Source: Rhodobacteraceae bacterium IMCC1335
GTDB taxonomy: Bacteria > Pseudomonadota > Alphaproteobacteria > Rhodobacterales > Rhodobacteraceae
Assembly (NCBI GenBank): GCA_039640495.1
Contig: CP046864.1
Location: 2,963,001-3,027,000 of the forward strand
DNA length: 64,000 bases
Reading direction: 5' to 3'
Positions 44,035 through 52,983 of this stretch are shown here, piece after piece. The position numbers were made by a program, and so were the translations under genes. Positions within the stretch are counted from its first letter, which is position 1; each line of letters begins with the position of its first letter. Below the pieces are notes generated by a model. The model was given only the letters and a program-made list of their open reading frames with translations, did no database searches and had not been told where the DNA came from.

Positions 44035-44217
44035 CTAACCAAGCCCTCGCTTGATCACATAGTTAGCAAGCCAACGCCAGTATGCGCCTGCTGAGGCAAA
44101 CCCTTGCTCTGTTGCAGCGAGGCTTTCTGCTTGCAGCCTTGTCAGCCTGCCATCGTGTTCAGCGATAGCAGCCCTTTCCTCGAAGGCCTCGATGTCAGGG
44201 ATACGTGAGGCAGTCAT
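44035..44217 (-). CDS. Small protein coupled to integrase (60 aa)
   Basis: Starts at ATG 44217, overlapping the integrase stop as ATGA. The sequence (IPDIEAFEERAAIAEHDGRLTRLQAESLAA) is typical of a short conserved protein often found near alphaproteobacterial integrases and plasmid genes. No function known; coupling suggests it is made with the integrase. Confidence 0.65.
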   Translation of the reverse strand: MTASRIPDIEAFEERAAIAEHDGRLTRLQAESLAATEQGFASAGAYWRWLANYVIKRGLG

Positions 44218-45467
44218 AGCGCCACCTCTTGCGGCAACCTCACCCCATCCACAATCTCCCGCTTCTGCGCATCACTGATGCCTCCTGAGTAAAGCCCATA
44301 AGTAAGCTTGTTTGCAGAGCGTGCAGAGTGATGTCCCACAAGGGAGGCGGTGAAGTGCTCAGGGGTGCCTGTGCGCTCGCATTGGGTGATGAACCACTTG
44401 CGGGTGGAGTGGAATACGCTGCCTAGGAGGTCAGGATATAGCCTCCTAAGCTTGGCGTAGCGCTTTACTACAGCATCAACTGTTAAATAGGGAAATAGCC
44501 TTCCCTGTTTTGGCAGGGATGTATCCAGAAGCTGCTCTAGGGTTTGATGAAGCGGTACTTCCCGTTCAGCTGCTTTTGACTTGAGTTGTCGGATGGCGTT
44601 GGGCTTGATTTGGATAAACCGCCCAAGGTTGCCCTTATGGGTGATATCCTCTGCCATAAGCCCGCAGATCTCTCCTGAGCGCATGCCAGTCAGGAGGCCA
44701 AAGAGAAGGGCGCTGTGAAGCACCCTATCCTTGGCTTTGAGAAGGATTGAGACTTGCGCATCTGTTAGAACGCCATGAGGGGAGACCTCAGGCTTTGCTC
44801 TTATGCTGAGAGCTGACCAAGGGTTGTTGCTGAGCTCTCCTTCTCTGACGCACCAGTCAAGGAAGCGCTGCATTTGCTTGAAGATACGGGCCTGCGTTTG
44901 TGGCGTCAGAGATATGGCCTCATAGGTTTGTGAGAGCTCCGCCAGCTTTGTAAGGCTGGCCTCCTTAGCTTCAGCGTATTTCCTAACATTGGGAGAGAGC
45001 TTGGATATTAGCTTTAAGATATCTCTTCCTGTATCAGTGCTAAGCTCCCCTATCTTTTGCTTATTGCCTACATGAGAGCTTAGAAGCTCCAGTGCATAGC
45101 GAATGGACTTTGTAGTGCCGGGTCTAAGCGTTTGAGATAACTCTTTTAGATATCTCTTGGCTAACCCATAAACAGGCTGCTCACCCAAAAGCCTTGCGCG
45201 CTGATATCGAGGACGCGCCACAGCAAGCTGAGCAGTTTCAAGGTTGGGTTCAGCTGTTGCAGCATCAGCATGGGCCTGTGCCTCCTTTACGAGGTTCGTG
45301 AATGTTTGATTGAGCTCAGCCACACGGGCTTTTGCCTGTTTGGCATCAGCTGTTCTCAGGGATTGCTTGAAGCTTGAGCCAAGGATGGGTTGCAGCGCCT
45401 TGGGATAGGTTCTGCGATAAACCCAGGTGTTATGCCGTTTATAGGCGTATTTTATGTCTGCAGACAT
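44214..45467 (-). CDS. Tyrosine integrase of E4
   Basis: 417 residues of the phage-type family, distinct from the E1/E3 and left/right-edge integrases. Catalytic Arg in LLTGMRSGEICGL, HSTRKW, VGHHSARS and Tyr in KLTYGLYSGG. N-terminal DUF6538-like opening (YAYKRHNTWVYRRTYPKAL). A perfect palindrome GGGGCAATTGCCCC (45482-45495) lies between promoter and start, and GGAGACAGT before ATG 45467 is the ribosome binding site. Confidence 0.9.
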   Translation of the reverse strand: MSADIKYAYKRHNTWVYRRTYPKALQPILGSSFKQSLRTADAKQAKARVAELNQTFTNLVKEAQAHADAATAEPNLETAQLAVARPRYQRARLLGEQPVYGLAKRYLKELSQTLRPGTTKSIRYALELLSSHVGNKQKIGELSTDTGRDILKLISKLSPNVRKYAEAKEASLTKLAELSQTYEAISLTPQTQARIFKQMQRFLDWCVREGELSNNPWSALSIRAKPEVSPHGVLTDAQVSILLKAKDRVLHSALLFGLLTGMRSGEICGLMAEDITHKGNLGRFIQIKPNAIRQLKSKAAEREVPLHQTLEQLLDTSLPKQGRLFPYLTVDAVVKRYAKLRRLYPDLLGSVFHSTRKWFITQCERTGTPEHFTASLVGHHSARSANKLTYGLYSGGISDAQKREIVDGVRLPQEVAL

Positions 45468-45481
45468 ACTGTCTCCTTACT

Positions 45482-45495
45482 GGGGCAATTGCCCC
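45482..45495. promoter_or_regulatory. Palindrome in the integrase leader
   Basis: GGGGCAATTGCCCC is a perfect 14-bp dyad 15 bp before the integrase start. It could be a repressor operator, or a hairpin that lowers integrase translation. Read on the plus strand it is followed by GGTTTTG. Confidence 0.45.
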
Positions 45496-45536
45496 GGTTT
45501 TGATGTTGAGTTGGGATTTTGTGAGTAAGAACAACG

Positions 45537-45557
45537 AAGGGCTGGGTTTAAGCCCTT
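45537..45557 (-). terminator. Probable terminator after the 68-aa gene
   Basis: AAGGGCT/AGCCCTT with a 7-nt loop. On the minus strand it lies just beyond the stop of the 45574-45780 gene and is followed by CGTTGTTCTT. The T tract is imperfect. Confidence 0.4.
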
Positions 45558-45573
45558 CCCTGAAGCAATAAGC

Positions 45574-45780
45574 TTATCTCTTTGCAGTTGTTCCTTGAGA
45601 GATGAGTTTCACAATCATCTCAATGTCTGGCTCTCCGTATTCCCCTGCAAAGGGACCAGAGAGAGCCATACCTGTAACGAACTCCTCATAGATCTCATCT
45701 ATGCGGAATTCATGCTCTGGGATGTTATCAAAGCCTTCTATCAGAACGATGCATCCTGGTCTTATATCCAGCTGCCTCAT
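45574..45780 (-). CDS. Small element protein (68 aa)
   Basis: Acidic soluble protein (RPGCIVLIEGFDNIPEHEFRIDEIYEEFV, quoted in part as IRPGCIVLIEGFDN and FRIDEIYEEFV) with a small beta-barrel feel. It begins one base after the stop of the membrane-protein gene, so the two form a pair. Function unknown. Confidence 0.6.
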   Translation of the reverse strand: MRQLDIRPGCIVLIEGFDNIPEHEFRIDEIYEEFVTGMALSGPFAGEYGEPDIEMIVKLISQGTTAKR

Positions 45781-45781
45781 A

Positions 45782-46012
45782 TCAGCCTCTTCTCAGCAAA
45801 AGATCTGGAAGCAGCAGGCCAATGGTTAGGCCCAGAGGTACTGGAAAGGGAATGGGCTTAATGAACTCAGGCAGTCCTGCCAGCACCACAAGGGCACCGG
45901 CTAAGGCTTGAGGCACACCAATAGACACGCCCCAGCGCTGCTTTAACAGCCAGGCCAGGGCAAGCCGAAGGATACCGCCCGCAGCAGCGAGCAGCATGAA
46001 TAAGGTAAGCAT
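45782..46012 (-). CDS. Small membrane protein of E4 (76 aa)
   Basis: Two hydrophobic segments (LFMLLAAAGGILRLALAWLL and ALAGALVVLAGLPEFI) and a final hydrophobic stretch ending LLPDLLLRRG. Homologous to the protein at 1-198, and the upstream DNA is also conserved (TTGTTACCATYATAGATG). Recurrence in two different elements suggests a conserved element function. Confidence 0.7.
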   Translation of the reverse strand: MLTLFMLLAAAGGILRLALAWLLKQRWGVSIGVPQALAGALVVLAGLPEFIKPIPFPVPLGLTIGLLLPDLLLRRG

Positions 46013-46221
46013 GATGGTAATCTCCTTTTCTTGTTACCATCATAGATGCTCAAAAATGCTCAGTTTTAGGGGGGCATAAGGAACAAGCTTTCCAACAGCT
46101 TTCCAATACATTTCCAAAGATATTTCTTTTTTGGAAAGCACTTCTACAATCTAAAACAATACCTTAGATACAAACTATCCAACTTTCCAACCTACTTTCA
46201 CTTACTGAAGGTTTGACTTCT
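46013..46221. repeat. Iteron-like CTTTCCAA repeats
   Basis: CTTTCCAA at 46088-46095 and 46099-46106, ATTTCCAA at 46110-46117 (11-bp spacing), inverted TTGGAAAG at 46131-46138, and CTTTCCAA at 46183-46190. The region is AT-rich and lies inside an element that encodes a replication helicase, so it is a candidate origin. A promoter for the leftward genes is likely at 46030-46055 (TGAGCAT twice, CTATGATGG). Confidence 0.55.
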
Positions 46222-46641
46222 TTAGACGCGTTCGCGCGTGTCGTGTATGTTTTGCCCTTGCGTGCCATGTTCTAGGTGCATTGGGTTGATGCAGCGGCGG
46301 TTGTGACACATGTGGCGCACGACATCGTCTGCATTTGGGACGATTGCATTACCCACCCAGTAGACCAGCTGATATAAGTAGATCTGCTGTTTTTTTATGC
46401 TCACTCTGCGGACGCTGGGCGTTCCCACTTCGACACACCCTGGGCCTCTATTGTCTTCAGCACTCAAAGCGTTTCGCATTATTCTGTTTGCATTATCCGG
46501 GTTTTCTATAATTTCTGCCCACCAGCAGCGGCGTTCACTGGCAGTAAGTAAAAACAACGCATCTCTTTCAAACCTTTGTTGTCGAAGCTCCAGCTCACTT
46601 AACCAAAGCTCTAAGGAACTGTTATTAGAAGGGAGCATCAT
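46222..46641 (-). CDS. HNH (His-Me finger) endonuclease-like protein
   Basis: 139 residues with the HNH_3-like signature VVRHMCHNRRCINPMHLEHG followed by TQGQNIHD, where the first His, the Asn and the last His form the beta-beta-alpha-metal site. Such proteins occur as phage-associated or homing nucleases. Its start overlaps the end of the helicase gene by 17 bp, so they are co-transcribed. The role in the element may be DNA processing. Confidence 0.75.
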   Translation of the reverse strand: MMLPSNNSSLELWLSELELRQQRFERDALFLLTASERRCWWAEIIENPDNANRIMRNALSAEDNRGPGCVEVGTPSVRRVSIKKQQIYLYQLVYWVGNAIVPNADDVVRHMCHNRRCINPMHLEHGTQGQNIHDTRERV

Positions 46642-48289
46642 TCTCTTGTGTTTTGGGAGCTTTGCGTTCCATCATTTCAAAATTAATTCCAAACCCAATT
46701 TCGTTTAATGCTGGGCCCAAGGTCCGGTTAAGATGATTTTCTATTGTCTCCACAAAGTTTTTTGTCTGCAGCCGTCCTTTCTCTGGGTTAGATTGGGGGT
46801 CATAGAAAGCCCAAGCTGGGCCCTTGCCGCCCCAAGCAAACTTCTTCTTTTTCCAACCTAAACGATCAAAGCTATATTTTGATGCATTCGGATTTCTATG
46901 CGCAAAAAACTCTACAACCTTATTGGCATACCTCACCGGTACAAAAAGAATGCCATGCTCTCGAAGAAATTCCTCAAGCATCTCTTCGACAATATCAGGT
47001 GAAAGCGCATTTATCTCCTTCATGATATCCGTTGCCACTTTATTCACATTTAAAGAATAAGGATCGAAGATGGCCGACTGTTTACGTTCTTTTAAAGCAC
47101 CATAGAGCGATGCAAGATCAATCGGTCTGTCATATGTCTGCTTTACTCTTTGCACTAGAGCTACGAATTCTTCGTACTTGGCTCCCCCAGCCGCAAAGCC
47201 TTCATGATCGACATGGATAATATAAAACCGTCTATCACCGGGCTCTAACCATATTGGTTTGTGGTTGGTCGTAAGAATAAAGCAGCACCTATGATCTACA
47301 GGCTCAATGTCTTTTCCTTTACTTTCCGCCATAGTTTGACGTTCAGAAATTAAGGTCTTGAGTTTATTTCCGTCATCAGAATTTTGGGCAACTTTTACTT
47401 CTTCGGCATAGATGAGCTTTTTATGCAAAATGGGCTTATTGAAGCGGCTTATAATCGGCTTGATGCCTTGCTGTTCAGAAGCATTCTCTTCGCCAAAAAG
47501 CTTTTTAACGACCGAAGCAAGTGTAGATTTTCCGGTGCCATGTTTCTCAGAAAATAGAAATATTGCCCAAGAGGGCTTGTCAGTTTCATTTTGCAAGCAC
47601 CACGACAGCCAGTCCAGAAAGACTTCTTTTTCTGCAGGATTTTTAAAAATGAATGTTAGAAATTCTTCAAAAACTCCTAGCGAATTATCTCTAGGGGTTA
47701 GTTTCCGATAGCTCGGCTCTTGCCAAAGATTGATTGTAAATTGTCCATTATCAAAGATTAAGCTCTCTGTATTTCCAGGCTCTGTCATTGTTTTCCCATT
47801 CCAAACAGGAATGCTTAAACCTGGCTCAGCCGTGGGATTACTTGTTAGCGCATCCATAAGCGATTTTAGTTTTTCTTTGGGTAATTCATATTTTGGGAAA
47901 GTCGAACGGATTAACGTAAAAACTATGGGCTGCAGATCGAATTTTGTTATTGGCTTTTCAAGTTTCGTAATCTCGAAAAAATTCATTTCGCGCTTTACAA
48001 ACTTTGCAGCGACAAACCTTAAGATCTCTATATCAGTTGGGATAATTTCATCACCATTCTCATCGAGCGGCGAAAATACCTCACTGCCATCAAAGGGGTA
48101 GTTCCACAGACCTTGCTTTTGACGTTGTTCTAAAATTGCAAATTCAGGACTATTTTCAGCCGCTTCTAATCCAAGCAGTTCCAGCTCTTCTTCGGTATGC
48201 TCTCGGCCAATTGTTTCCTGTACCGCCGCCTTAATGAGATCATCTTCTATTCCAGTCAGGCTGAAGTTAGTTTTCTCTTTTTCACCCAT
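46625..48289 (-). CDS. SF3-type primase-helicase (DUF5906/D5-like)
   Basis: 554 residues. After an N-terminal region of about 190 residues comes an SF3 helicase-like ATPase: Walker A FSEKHGTGKSTLASVVKKL near 265, Walker B-like HKKLIYAEEVKVAQ near 310, motif C CCFILTTNHKPIWLE near 355, then RRFYIIHVD. This set is typical of phage and plasmid D5-like replication helicases. It is the first gene of the minus-strand operon and probably the replication initiator or helicase of E4. No primase zinc finger is seen. Confidence 0.85.
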   Translation of the reverse strand: MGEKEKTNFSLTGIEDDLIKAAVQETIGREHTEEELELLGLEAAENSPEFAILEQRQKQGLWNYPFDGSEVFSPLDENGDEIIPTDIEILRFVAAKFVKREMNFFEITKLEKPITKFDLQPIVFTLIRSTFPKYELPKEKLKSLMDALTSNPTAEPGLSIPVWNGKTMTEPGNTESLIFDNGQFTINLWQEPSYRKLTPRDNSLGVFEEFLTFIFKNPAEKEVFLDWLSWCLQNETDKPSWAIFLFSEKHGTGKSTLASVVKKLFGEENASEQQGIKPIISRFNKPILHKKLIYAEEVKVAQNSDDGNKLKTLISERQTMAESKGKDIEPVDHRCCFILTTNHKPIWLEPGDRRFYIIHVDHEGFAAGGAKYEEFVALVQRVKQTYDRPIDLASLYGALKERKQSAIFDPYSLNVNKVATDIMKEINALSPDIVEEMLEEFLREHGILFVPVRYANKVVEFFAHRNPNASKYSFDRLGWKKKKFAWGGKGPAWAFYDPQSNPEKGRLQTKNFVETIENHLNRTLGPALNEIGFGINFEMMERKAPKTQENDAPF

Positions 48290-48815
48290 TCACAGCCCTT
48301 CAGTCCTATAAGCTCTAAAGTATCACTTTGAATGATGCATCAGGACATCGCCTTCATCAAGTCCACCTTTTTCAACTGACGCAAAGCTTAAAAAACCTCC
48401 ACCGAAGAAAGGGTGGAGGCTGTTTGGGGTCCTGCATCAAGATTTACACGGCACTTGGCGCACTATACGCAAAGCAGACATTTAATCGGATTGCGGCGAA
48501 TGGCTGCTAGGAGCCCAGAGTCCTAGATTCTGGACGCCACACAAATGACCTGAATCCGCACAAAGCTGTCGTTCGACCTTTTTCAGCCCCGATTTAAGGG
48601 GAAGCTCACGCCGACGCCGGGTTTTCCCGAAAGCGGCCACTGGCTGCTGGCCTCCGTCGCGTGACAAAATGTTGTCAGTACGCAAATGCAAATACACAAA
48701 TTTGTGTGAAGCGAAGATTCTTATTGAACCTCTAGTTGGTGTAGGTTGTACCTGTCATATGGAGCATGCGGCACATATTACGCAAATTGACTATTAGGAC
48801 GGAGACAAGTTCAAT
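48290..48815. other. Right flank of E4 and start of the metal island
   Basis: No protein gene accepted. It contains the terminator at 48388-48419 and, near 48474-48660, degenerate roseobacter-type spacer sequence. The base composition rises towards the right. The E4 right attachment site is expected here but not identified. Confidence 0.4.
48388..48419 (-). terminator. Intrinsic terminator facing left
   Basis: On the minus strand CCTCCACC (48419-48412) pairs perfectly with GGTGGAGG (48403-48396), followed by TTTTTT. No known gene lies directly upstream on that strand, so it may end a small RNA or insulate E4. Confidence 0.6.
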
Positions 48816-49478
48816 ATGCTGACCAGACGCCATTTCATCGCGACCACTACTGCACTTTTCTCAGCGCCGCTGGCTTCGCCCGCTTTTGCCAATACATGGC
48901 CAACGGCGTCACAAAAGGCTGCTTGGGACGCGCAAGTTACTCCAGAAAACTTCGTTCTTGAAACATCTAACCCATGGGATCTTGCACCGCGTTTCCTTCC
49001 GCAACGGGTCGAGGCACGGGATGGGCTGGCGCCTGGCGATATCCACGTCGATGCTGTCGCAAGATATCTCTACCACATCGAAGAGGGGGGCACGGCGATG
49101 CGCTACGGCGTCGCGATTGCGCGCGGTAATCTTTATGAACCGGGCACTTATACCGTGCGCCGTCTGGTCGAATGGCCGCATTGGACACCGACCCAATCGA
49201 TGATCGAACGTGACCCTGAGAACGCGCGATGGGCTGACGGCATGGAGCCTGGTCCTACAAATGCCCTCGGCTCTCGTGCGATTTACCTCTACGTCGGGCA
49301 GCGCGATACGTATTTGCGTATTCATGGCACGCCTCACCCCAGATCGATTGGCGGCCGCGCGAGTTCAGGCTGCGTGCGGATGGTGATGGCGCATATCAAT
49401 GCGCTGTATCCAAATGTCGAAATCGGCTCAACTGTATATCTCTACTCCGCTTCGGACAGCGTGGTCTCCACCAGCTAA
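48816..49478 (+). CDS. L,D-transpeptidase (YkuD), exported
   Basis: 220 residues. Twin-arginine-like signal (TRRHFIATTTALFSAPLASPAFA). YkuD catalytic motif HGTPHPRSIGGRASSGCVRM, with the His and the nucleophilic Cys. The enzyme crosslinks peptidoglycan or attaches lipoprotein to it through meso-diaminopimelate. A second YkuD protein is encoded at 52474-52983 in the same island. A good ribosome binding site (GGACGGAG) precedes the start. Confidence 0.9.
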   Translation: MLTRRHFIATTTALFSAPLASPAFANTWPTASQKAAWDAQVTPENFVLETSNPWDLAPRFLPQRVEARDGLAPGDIHVDAVARYLYHIEEGGTAMRYGVAIARGNLYEPGTYTVRRLVEWPHWTPTQSMIERDPENARWADGMEPGPTNALGSRAIYLYVGQRDTYLRIHGTPHPRSIGGRASSGCVRMVMAHINALYPNVEIGSTVYLYSASDSVVSTS

Positions 49479-49549
49479 CAGTCAAAGCATCGTCGATGAC
49501 TGCGAACAAATGAAGACAGCTCTGATGAATTCAGGGCCGTTTTTGTTTG

Positions 49550-49825
49550 TTATGCCTCTGCGGGCTGTTGAATGCAGATGGGACGGTTGTCAGCAGTCCG
49601 AAGCGGCAGAGGTGTCTTTTCAACCGGGCCATTGTGCATGTACCAATAGCAACTGTCTTCAGGACGCAGGAAGGCTGACATGAGGTCTTGGTTGGGTCCT
49701 GCAATAGCAATCACTTCCTCAGGAATGGAAGGTGTCGGGCTTGCGTCTTGAGGCTCGGTCATGGTGACCGCGCAAGCGCTCACGAGCGGTATGAGCGTGA
49801 ATACGGCTGCATTTCGCTTGATCAT
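49550..49825 (-). CDS. Small predicted lipoprotein (91 aa)
   Basis: ATG 49825 follows AAGGGAGCC. The signal peptide ends in a lipobox-like VSAC (VFTLIPLVSACAVTMTEP). The mature part is short, with a Cys pair (EDSCYWYMHN and PICIQQP). Function unknown. The position among envelope and metal genes suggests an outer-membrane or periplasmic role. Confidence 0.65.
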   Translation of the reverse strand: MIKRNAAVFTLIPLVSACAVTMTEPQDASPTPSIPEEVIAIAGPNQDLMSAFLRPEDSCYWYMHNGPVEKTPLPLRTADNRPICIQQPAEA

Positions 49826-50001
49826 CTTTTGGCTCCCTTTACCCAAGTATTGTTGCTTCGCTGATATGATGAAAGCCAGACGATATTCAATCGTTCCCGC
49901 CTTCGGCCTCAAAACTTCCTCCGGCGCGTTGTTGGAAGGTGACTAACTGAGGCAGGTTTTCGTAGTTCAAACGAATATAGGACGCGCTGTCATTTTTCTT
50001 C

Positions 50002-50032
50002 TTGTAGCTCTAGTTGCTGTAGCTCGTATCCT
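50002..50032 (+). promoter_or_regulatory. MerR-type promoter of the P-ATPase gene
   Basis: TTGTAG (50002-50007), 19-bp spacer, TATCCT (50027-50032). The spacer holds the imperfect dyad GCTCTAGTTGCTGTAGC. The stretched spacer with central dyad is the hallmark of MerR/ZntR-controlled promoters. Confidence 0.6.
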
Positions 50033-50064
50033 TGTCAAAATAGTCGCGAATCTAAGGATAACTC

Positions 50065-52407
50065 ATGCCACACGATGCTGCTCATCATGATCACGATCAT
50101 GCCGCTTCTTCGCCTGAAACAGGCACAAGTTGCTGTGGTGGTGATGCTGTTCCGCCAACGCAAGTCAGCGCCTCCGACGGGCGGAGTTTCCACGTCAGCG
50201 GCTTGGACTGCGCGGAAGAGGTCTCGATCCTCAACAAAGTCGTCGGTCCAGAGGTCGGAGGGGCGGAATTTCTGGCCTTTGACGTCATCAACGCCAGAAT
50301 GACCGTTCTTGAAGGTGGCACGTCAGTGTCCTCGGACAACATCATCAAGGCGGTCGCATCAACTGGCATGACGGCCAAACCGTGGGATGCCGAGGACGCC
50401 AGCGCCGATCAGGCTGCACATCTGAAGAAACAAAAGCAGTTTACGATGTTGAGCGGAGGCTTTTGGGCGGCGGGGTTCACATACCATCTGGTTGAAACCG
50501 GGATTGGCGGGGCCATCGGCATCTTTTCCGGCCATGGGGAATCCGCGATGCCAATGGCGGAAGTTGCCTTGTTCGCTGGCGCAATTCTATTCGGTGTGTG
50601 GCTGGTGGCACCTAAAGCATGGTCGTCTGCGCGCCGGATCTCTCCTGATATGAACCTGTTGATGGTGGTTGCCGTTGCCGGTGCAATCGCGCTTGGAGAG
50701 TTCTTCGAGGCCGCAACTGTTGCGTTTTTCTTCTCACTTTCACTGTATCTTGAAAGCTGGAGCGTCGGGCGCGCACGCAATGCCGTCTCGGCGCTTCTCG
50801 ACCTCGCGCCTCCGACCGCGCGGGTGATAAACGAGGATGGGTCTGAGACGGATATTCCCGCCGCGGCCGTCGCTGTCGGAACCAAGTTCATTGTGCGCGG
50901 AGGGGACCGCATTCCCCTGGACGGTGAAGTTGTCGACGGGGCGGGAGCTGTCGATCAGGCGCCCATTACGGGTGAAAGCGCTTTGGTGCCAAAAGAGGCG
51001 GGCGACGATGTCTACGCGGGCACCATAAATGGTGAGGGCACGTTGACCGTACTGGCAACGAAAGCGGCATCTGACACAGTGTTGTCCAAGATCATTCGCA
51101 TGGTCGGCGATGCACATTCGCGTCGCGCAGAGGTCGAACAATGGGTGACAAAGTTCGCCCGCATTTACACACCAGTTGTGATGGTGCTTGCTATTTTCAT
51201 TGCCTTAATCCCGCCACTTGTCGCGGGCGGCGATTGGGGCTTTTGGTTCTACAACGCACTGGTTCTTTTGGTCATCGCCTGCCCCTGTGCTTTGGTGATA
51301 TCGACCCCTGTCTCCATTGTCGCGGCTCTTGCCGCCTCGGCGCGCAATGGTGTGCTGATCAAGGGCGGAGCCTATGTCGAAGCCCCGGGTCGCACGACAG
51401 CGCTGGCCATGGACAAGACCGGTACGATCACCATGGGTGAGCCCGAGGTTGCGGCCATTTATCCGCTTGGTGGCACAACCGAAGCCGAATTGATGGCACG
51501 GGCCGTGGCCCTCGAAGCGCGTTCCTCACATCCTCTGGCGCGGGCTATCCTTGGCCGTGCAGAGCAGGACGGAATAAAAATCGTCGCCGCCGAGGATACC
51601 CGAACCGTCCCAGGGCGCGGCCTTGAGGGTCAAATGGGCGGTCAGTCCATCTGGCTCGGCTCAGACCGGTTTGCCGAGGAAAAGGGCCTTGGCGGGGATA
51701 TTCCGGCTGATCTGCGCAATCAGATCGAAGGCGCGGGCAGCACGCTGGTGGCGATCGGTGATGCCAACGGCGTCAGCGGCGTTCTCGAACTGCGGGACCG
51801 GATCCGGCCAGATGCCAAGGGCACTGTCGCGCGTTTGCACGCACAGGGTGTCAAAAAGATCGTGATGCTCACCGGCGACAACGCGGCCACGGCAAGAGCA
51901 GTGGCTGCCGAAGTCGGTATCGACGAGGTGCGGGCCGAGCTCCTGCCCGAGGATAAGGTCACCGCCATCGAAGAGCTGGTGGCGCAATATACGACCGTCG
52001 CGATGATCGGGGACGGAGTGAACGACGCACCGGCAATGGCGCGTGCGCATTACGGCATCGCAATGGGCGCGGTCGGGTCGGACGCCGCGATTGAAACGGC
52101 AGACATCGCTCTCATGACAGACGACATCGGCAAAGTTCCATGGCTGATCGGGCATTCGCGCCGGACCATGTCGATCATCAAACAGAACATCGGCCTGTCT
52201 TTAGCAACCAAGGCAGTCTTCGTAGTCGCGACCGCCTTTGGCATGGCGTCCATGTGGGGCGCGATCGCGGCAGACGTCGGGGTTTCGCTCCTCGTTGTCG
52301 CGAATGCCTTGCGGTTGTTACGAGCGCGCGACAACGATCAAGGACCGCGCGGCGGAGAGCAAGTTGGCGAAGAATTGGCAAAGGGCGCGCTGGCTCACGG
52401 CCATTGA
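50065..52407 (+). CDS. Zn/Cd/Pb-exporting P1B-type ATPase (ZntA/CadA-like)
   Basis: 780 residues. His-rich N-terminus (HDAAHHDHDHAA), a CCGG segment and one heavy-metal domain with GLDCAEE in place of the GMxCxxC copper type. Core motifs: TGES (APITGESALVPKE), the membrane CPC (VIACPCALVISTP), phosphorylated Asp in DKTGTITMG, SSHPLA, and GDGVNDAPAMA. The CPC plus the late Asp (AADVGVSLLVV) indicates divalent zinc, cadmium or lead rather than copper. It pumps metal out of the cytoplasm and is probably controlled by the MerR-type promoter directly upstream. Confidence 0.92.
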   Translation: MPHDAAHHDHDHAASSPETGTSCCGGDAVPPTQVSASDGRSFHVSGLDCAEEVSILNKVVGPEVGGAEFLAFDVINARMTVLEGGTSVSSDNIIKAVASTGMTAKPWDAEDASADQAAHLKKQKQFTMLSGGFWAAGFTYHLVETGIGGAIGIFSGHGESAMPMAEVALFAGAILFGVWLVAPKAWSSARRISPDMNLLMVVAVAGAIALGEFFEAATVAFFFSLSLYLESWSVGRARNAVSALLDLAPPTARVINEDGSETDIPAAAVAVGTKFIVRGGDRIPLDGEVVDGAGAVDQAPITGESALVPKEAGDDVYAGTINGEGTLTVLATKAASDTVLSKIIRMVGDAHSRRAEVEQWVTKFARIYTPVVMVLAIFIALIPPLVAGGDWGFWFYNALVLLVIACPCALVISTPVSIVAALAASARNGVLIKGGAYVEAPGRTTALAMDKTGTITMGEPEVAAIYPLGGTTEAELMARAVALEARSSHPLARAILGRAEQDGIKIVAAEDTRTVPGRGLEGQMGGQSIWLGSDRFAEEKGLGGDIPADLRNQIEGAGSTLVAIGDANGVSGVLELRDRIRPDAKGTVARLHAQGVKKIVMLTGDNAATARAVAAEVGIDEVRAELLPEDKVTAIEELVAQYTTVAMIGDGVNDAPAMARAHYGIAMGAVGSDAAIETADIALMTDDIGKVPWLIGHSRRTMSIIKQNIGLSLATKAVFVVATAFGMASMWGAIAADVGVSLLVVANALRLLRARDNDQGPRGGEQVGEELAKGALAHGH

Positions 52408-52473
52408 TTGGCGGAAGGCAACGCTGTATCAGATAGGCAAAACGAACCTCCGAAGAAGAGGCATTGGGCAGTA

Positions 52474-52983
52474 ATGATAACAAAATTACCGAGACGGCTG
52501 TTCCTATCTGGTGCGGTCGCGACATTCTTGGCCGGATGCGCCAACAAATTCAGTTCGTACACTGGCCCTGACGTGACACGCCTGCGCCTCTACAAATCTC
52601 AACGACTGCTCGTTCTCGATGGAGCGCAGGGCGTGCTGCGCTCTTACCCGGTCGGGCTTGGTTTTGCCCCGGAAGGACACAAGCAATTCGAGGGCGACGG
52701 ACGCACGCCCGAAGGAACCTATACCATCGACCGCCGAAATCCCGAGAGCCTGTTTCATCTCTCAATTGGCATTTCGTACCCGAATGCGGCCGACCGCGCT
52801 TTTGCGGCAGCTCAGGGCCAGTCTCCAGGGGGTGATATCTTTATCCACGGTGGCCCGAGGCGGGGGATCGATCCAACGAATAAGCAGGACTGGACCGCCG
52901 GATGTATTGCGGTCAGTGATCGGCAGATTGAAGAGATTTATGCAATGGTGCGCGATGGCACGCCCATCGACATTTATGCCTGA
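52474..52983 (+). CDS. Second YkuD L,D-transpeptidase, lipoprotein-type signal
   Basis: 169 residues from ATG 52474. PRRLFLSGAVATFLAGC is a twin-arginine/lipobox-like leader. The YkuD domain has IFIHGGPRRG and DWTAGCIAVSD, giving the catalytic His and Cys (shorter motif than the first YkuD protein). It overlaps the convergent lspA end by 10 bp. It presumably remodels the wall or lipoprotein anchoring. Confidence 0.85.
   Translation: MITKLPRRLFLSGAVATFLAGCANKFSSYTGPDVTRLRLYKSQRLLVLDGAQGVLRSYPVGLGFAPEGHKQFEGDGRTPEGTYTIDRRNPESLFHLSIGISYPNAADRAFAAAQGQSPGGDIFIHGGPRRGIDPTNKQDWTAGCIAVSDRQIEEIYAMVRDGTPIDIYA

Larger units (their letters stand above)
44035..48290 (-). mobile_element. E4: integrated element with integrase, HNH and SF3 helicase
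   Basis: Six genes on one strand with an outward-facing integrase at the left end, a replication helicase at the right end, and small element genes between. Iteron-like repeats lie at 46088-46190. It shares its small membrane gene and that gene's upstream sequence with the element at the left window edge. The outer limits are approximate; no flanking direct repeat was found. Size and content suit a satellite or plasmid-like integrative element. Confidence 0.65.

Noticed and set aside
48482..48697. Reverse 71-residue frame
   Set aside because: Low-complexity composition in a degenerate spacer without start signals.
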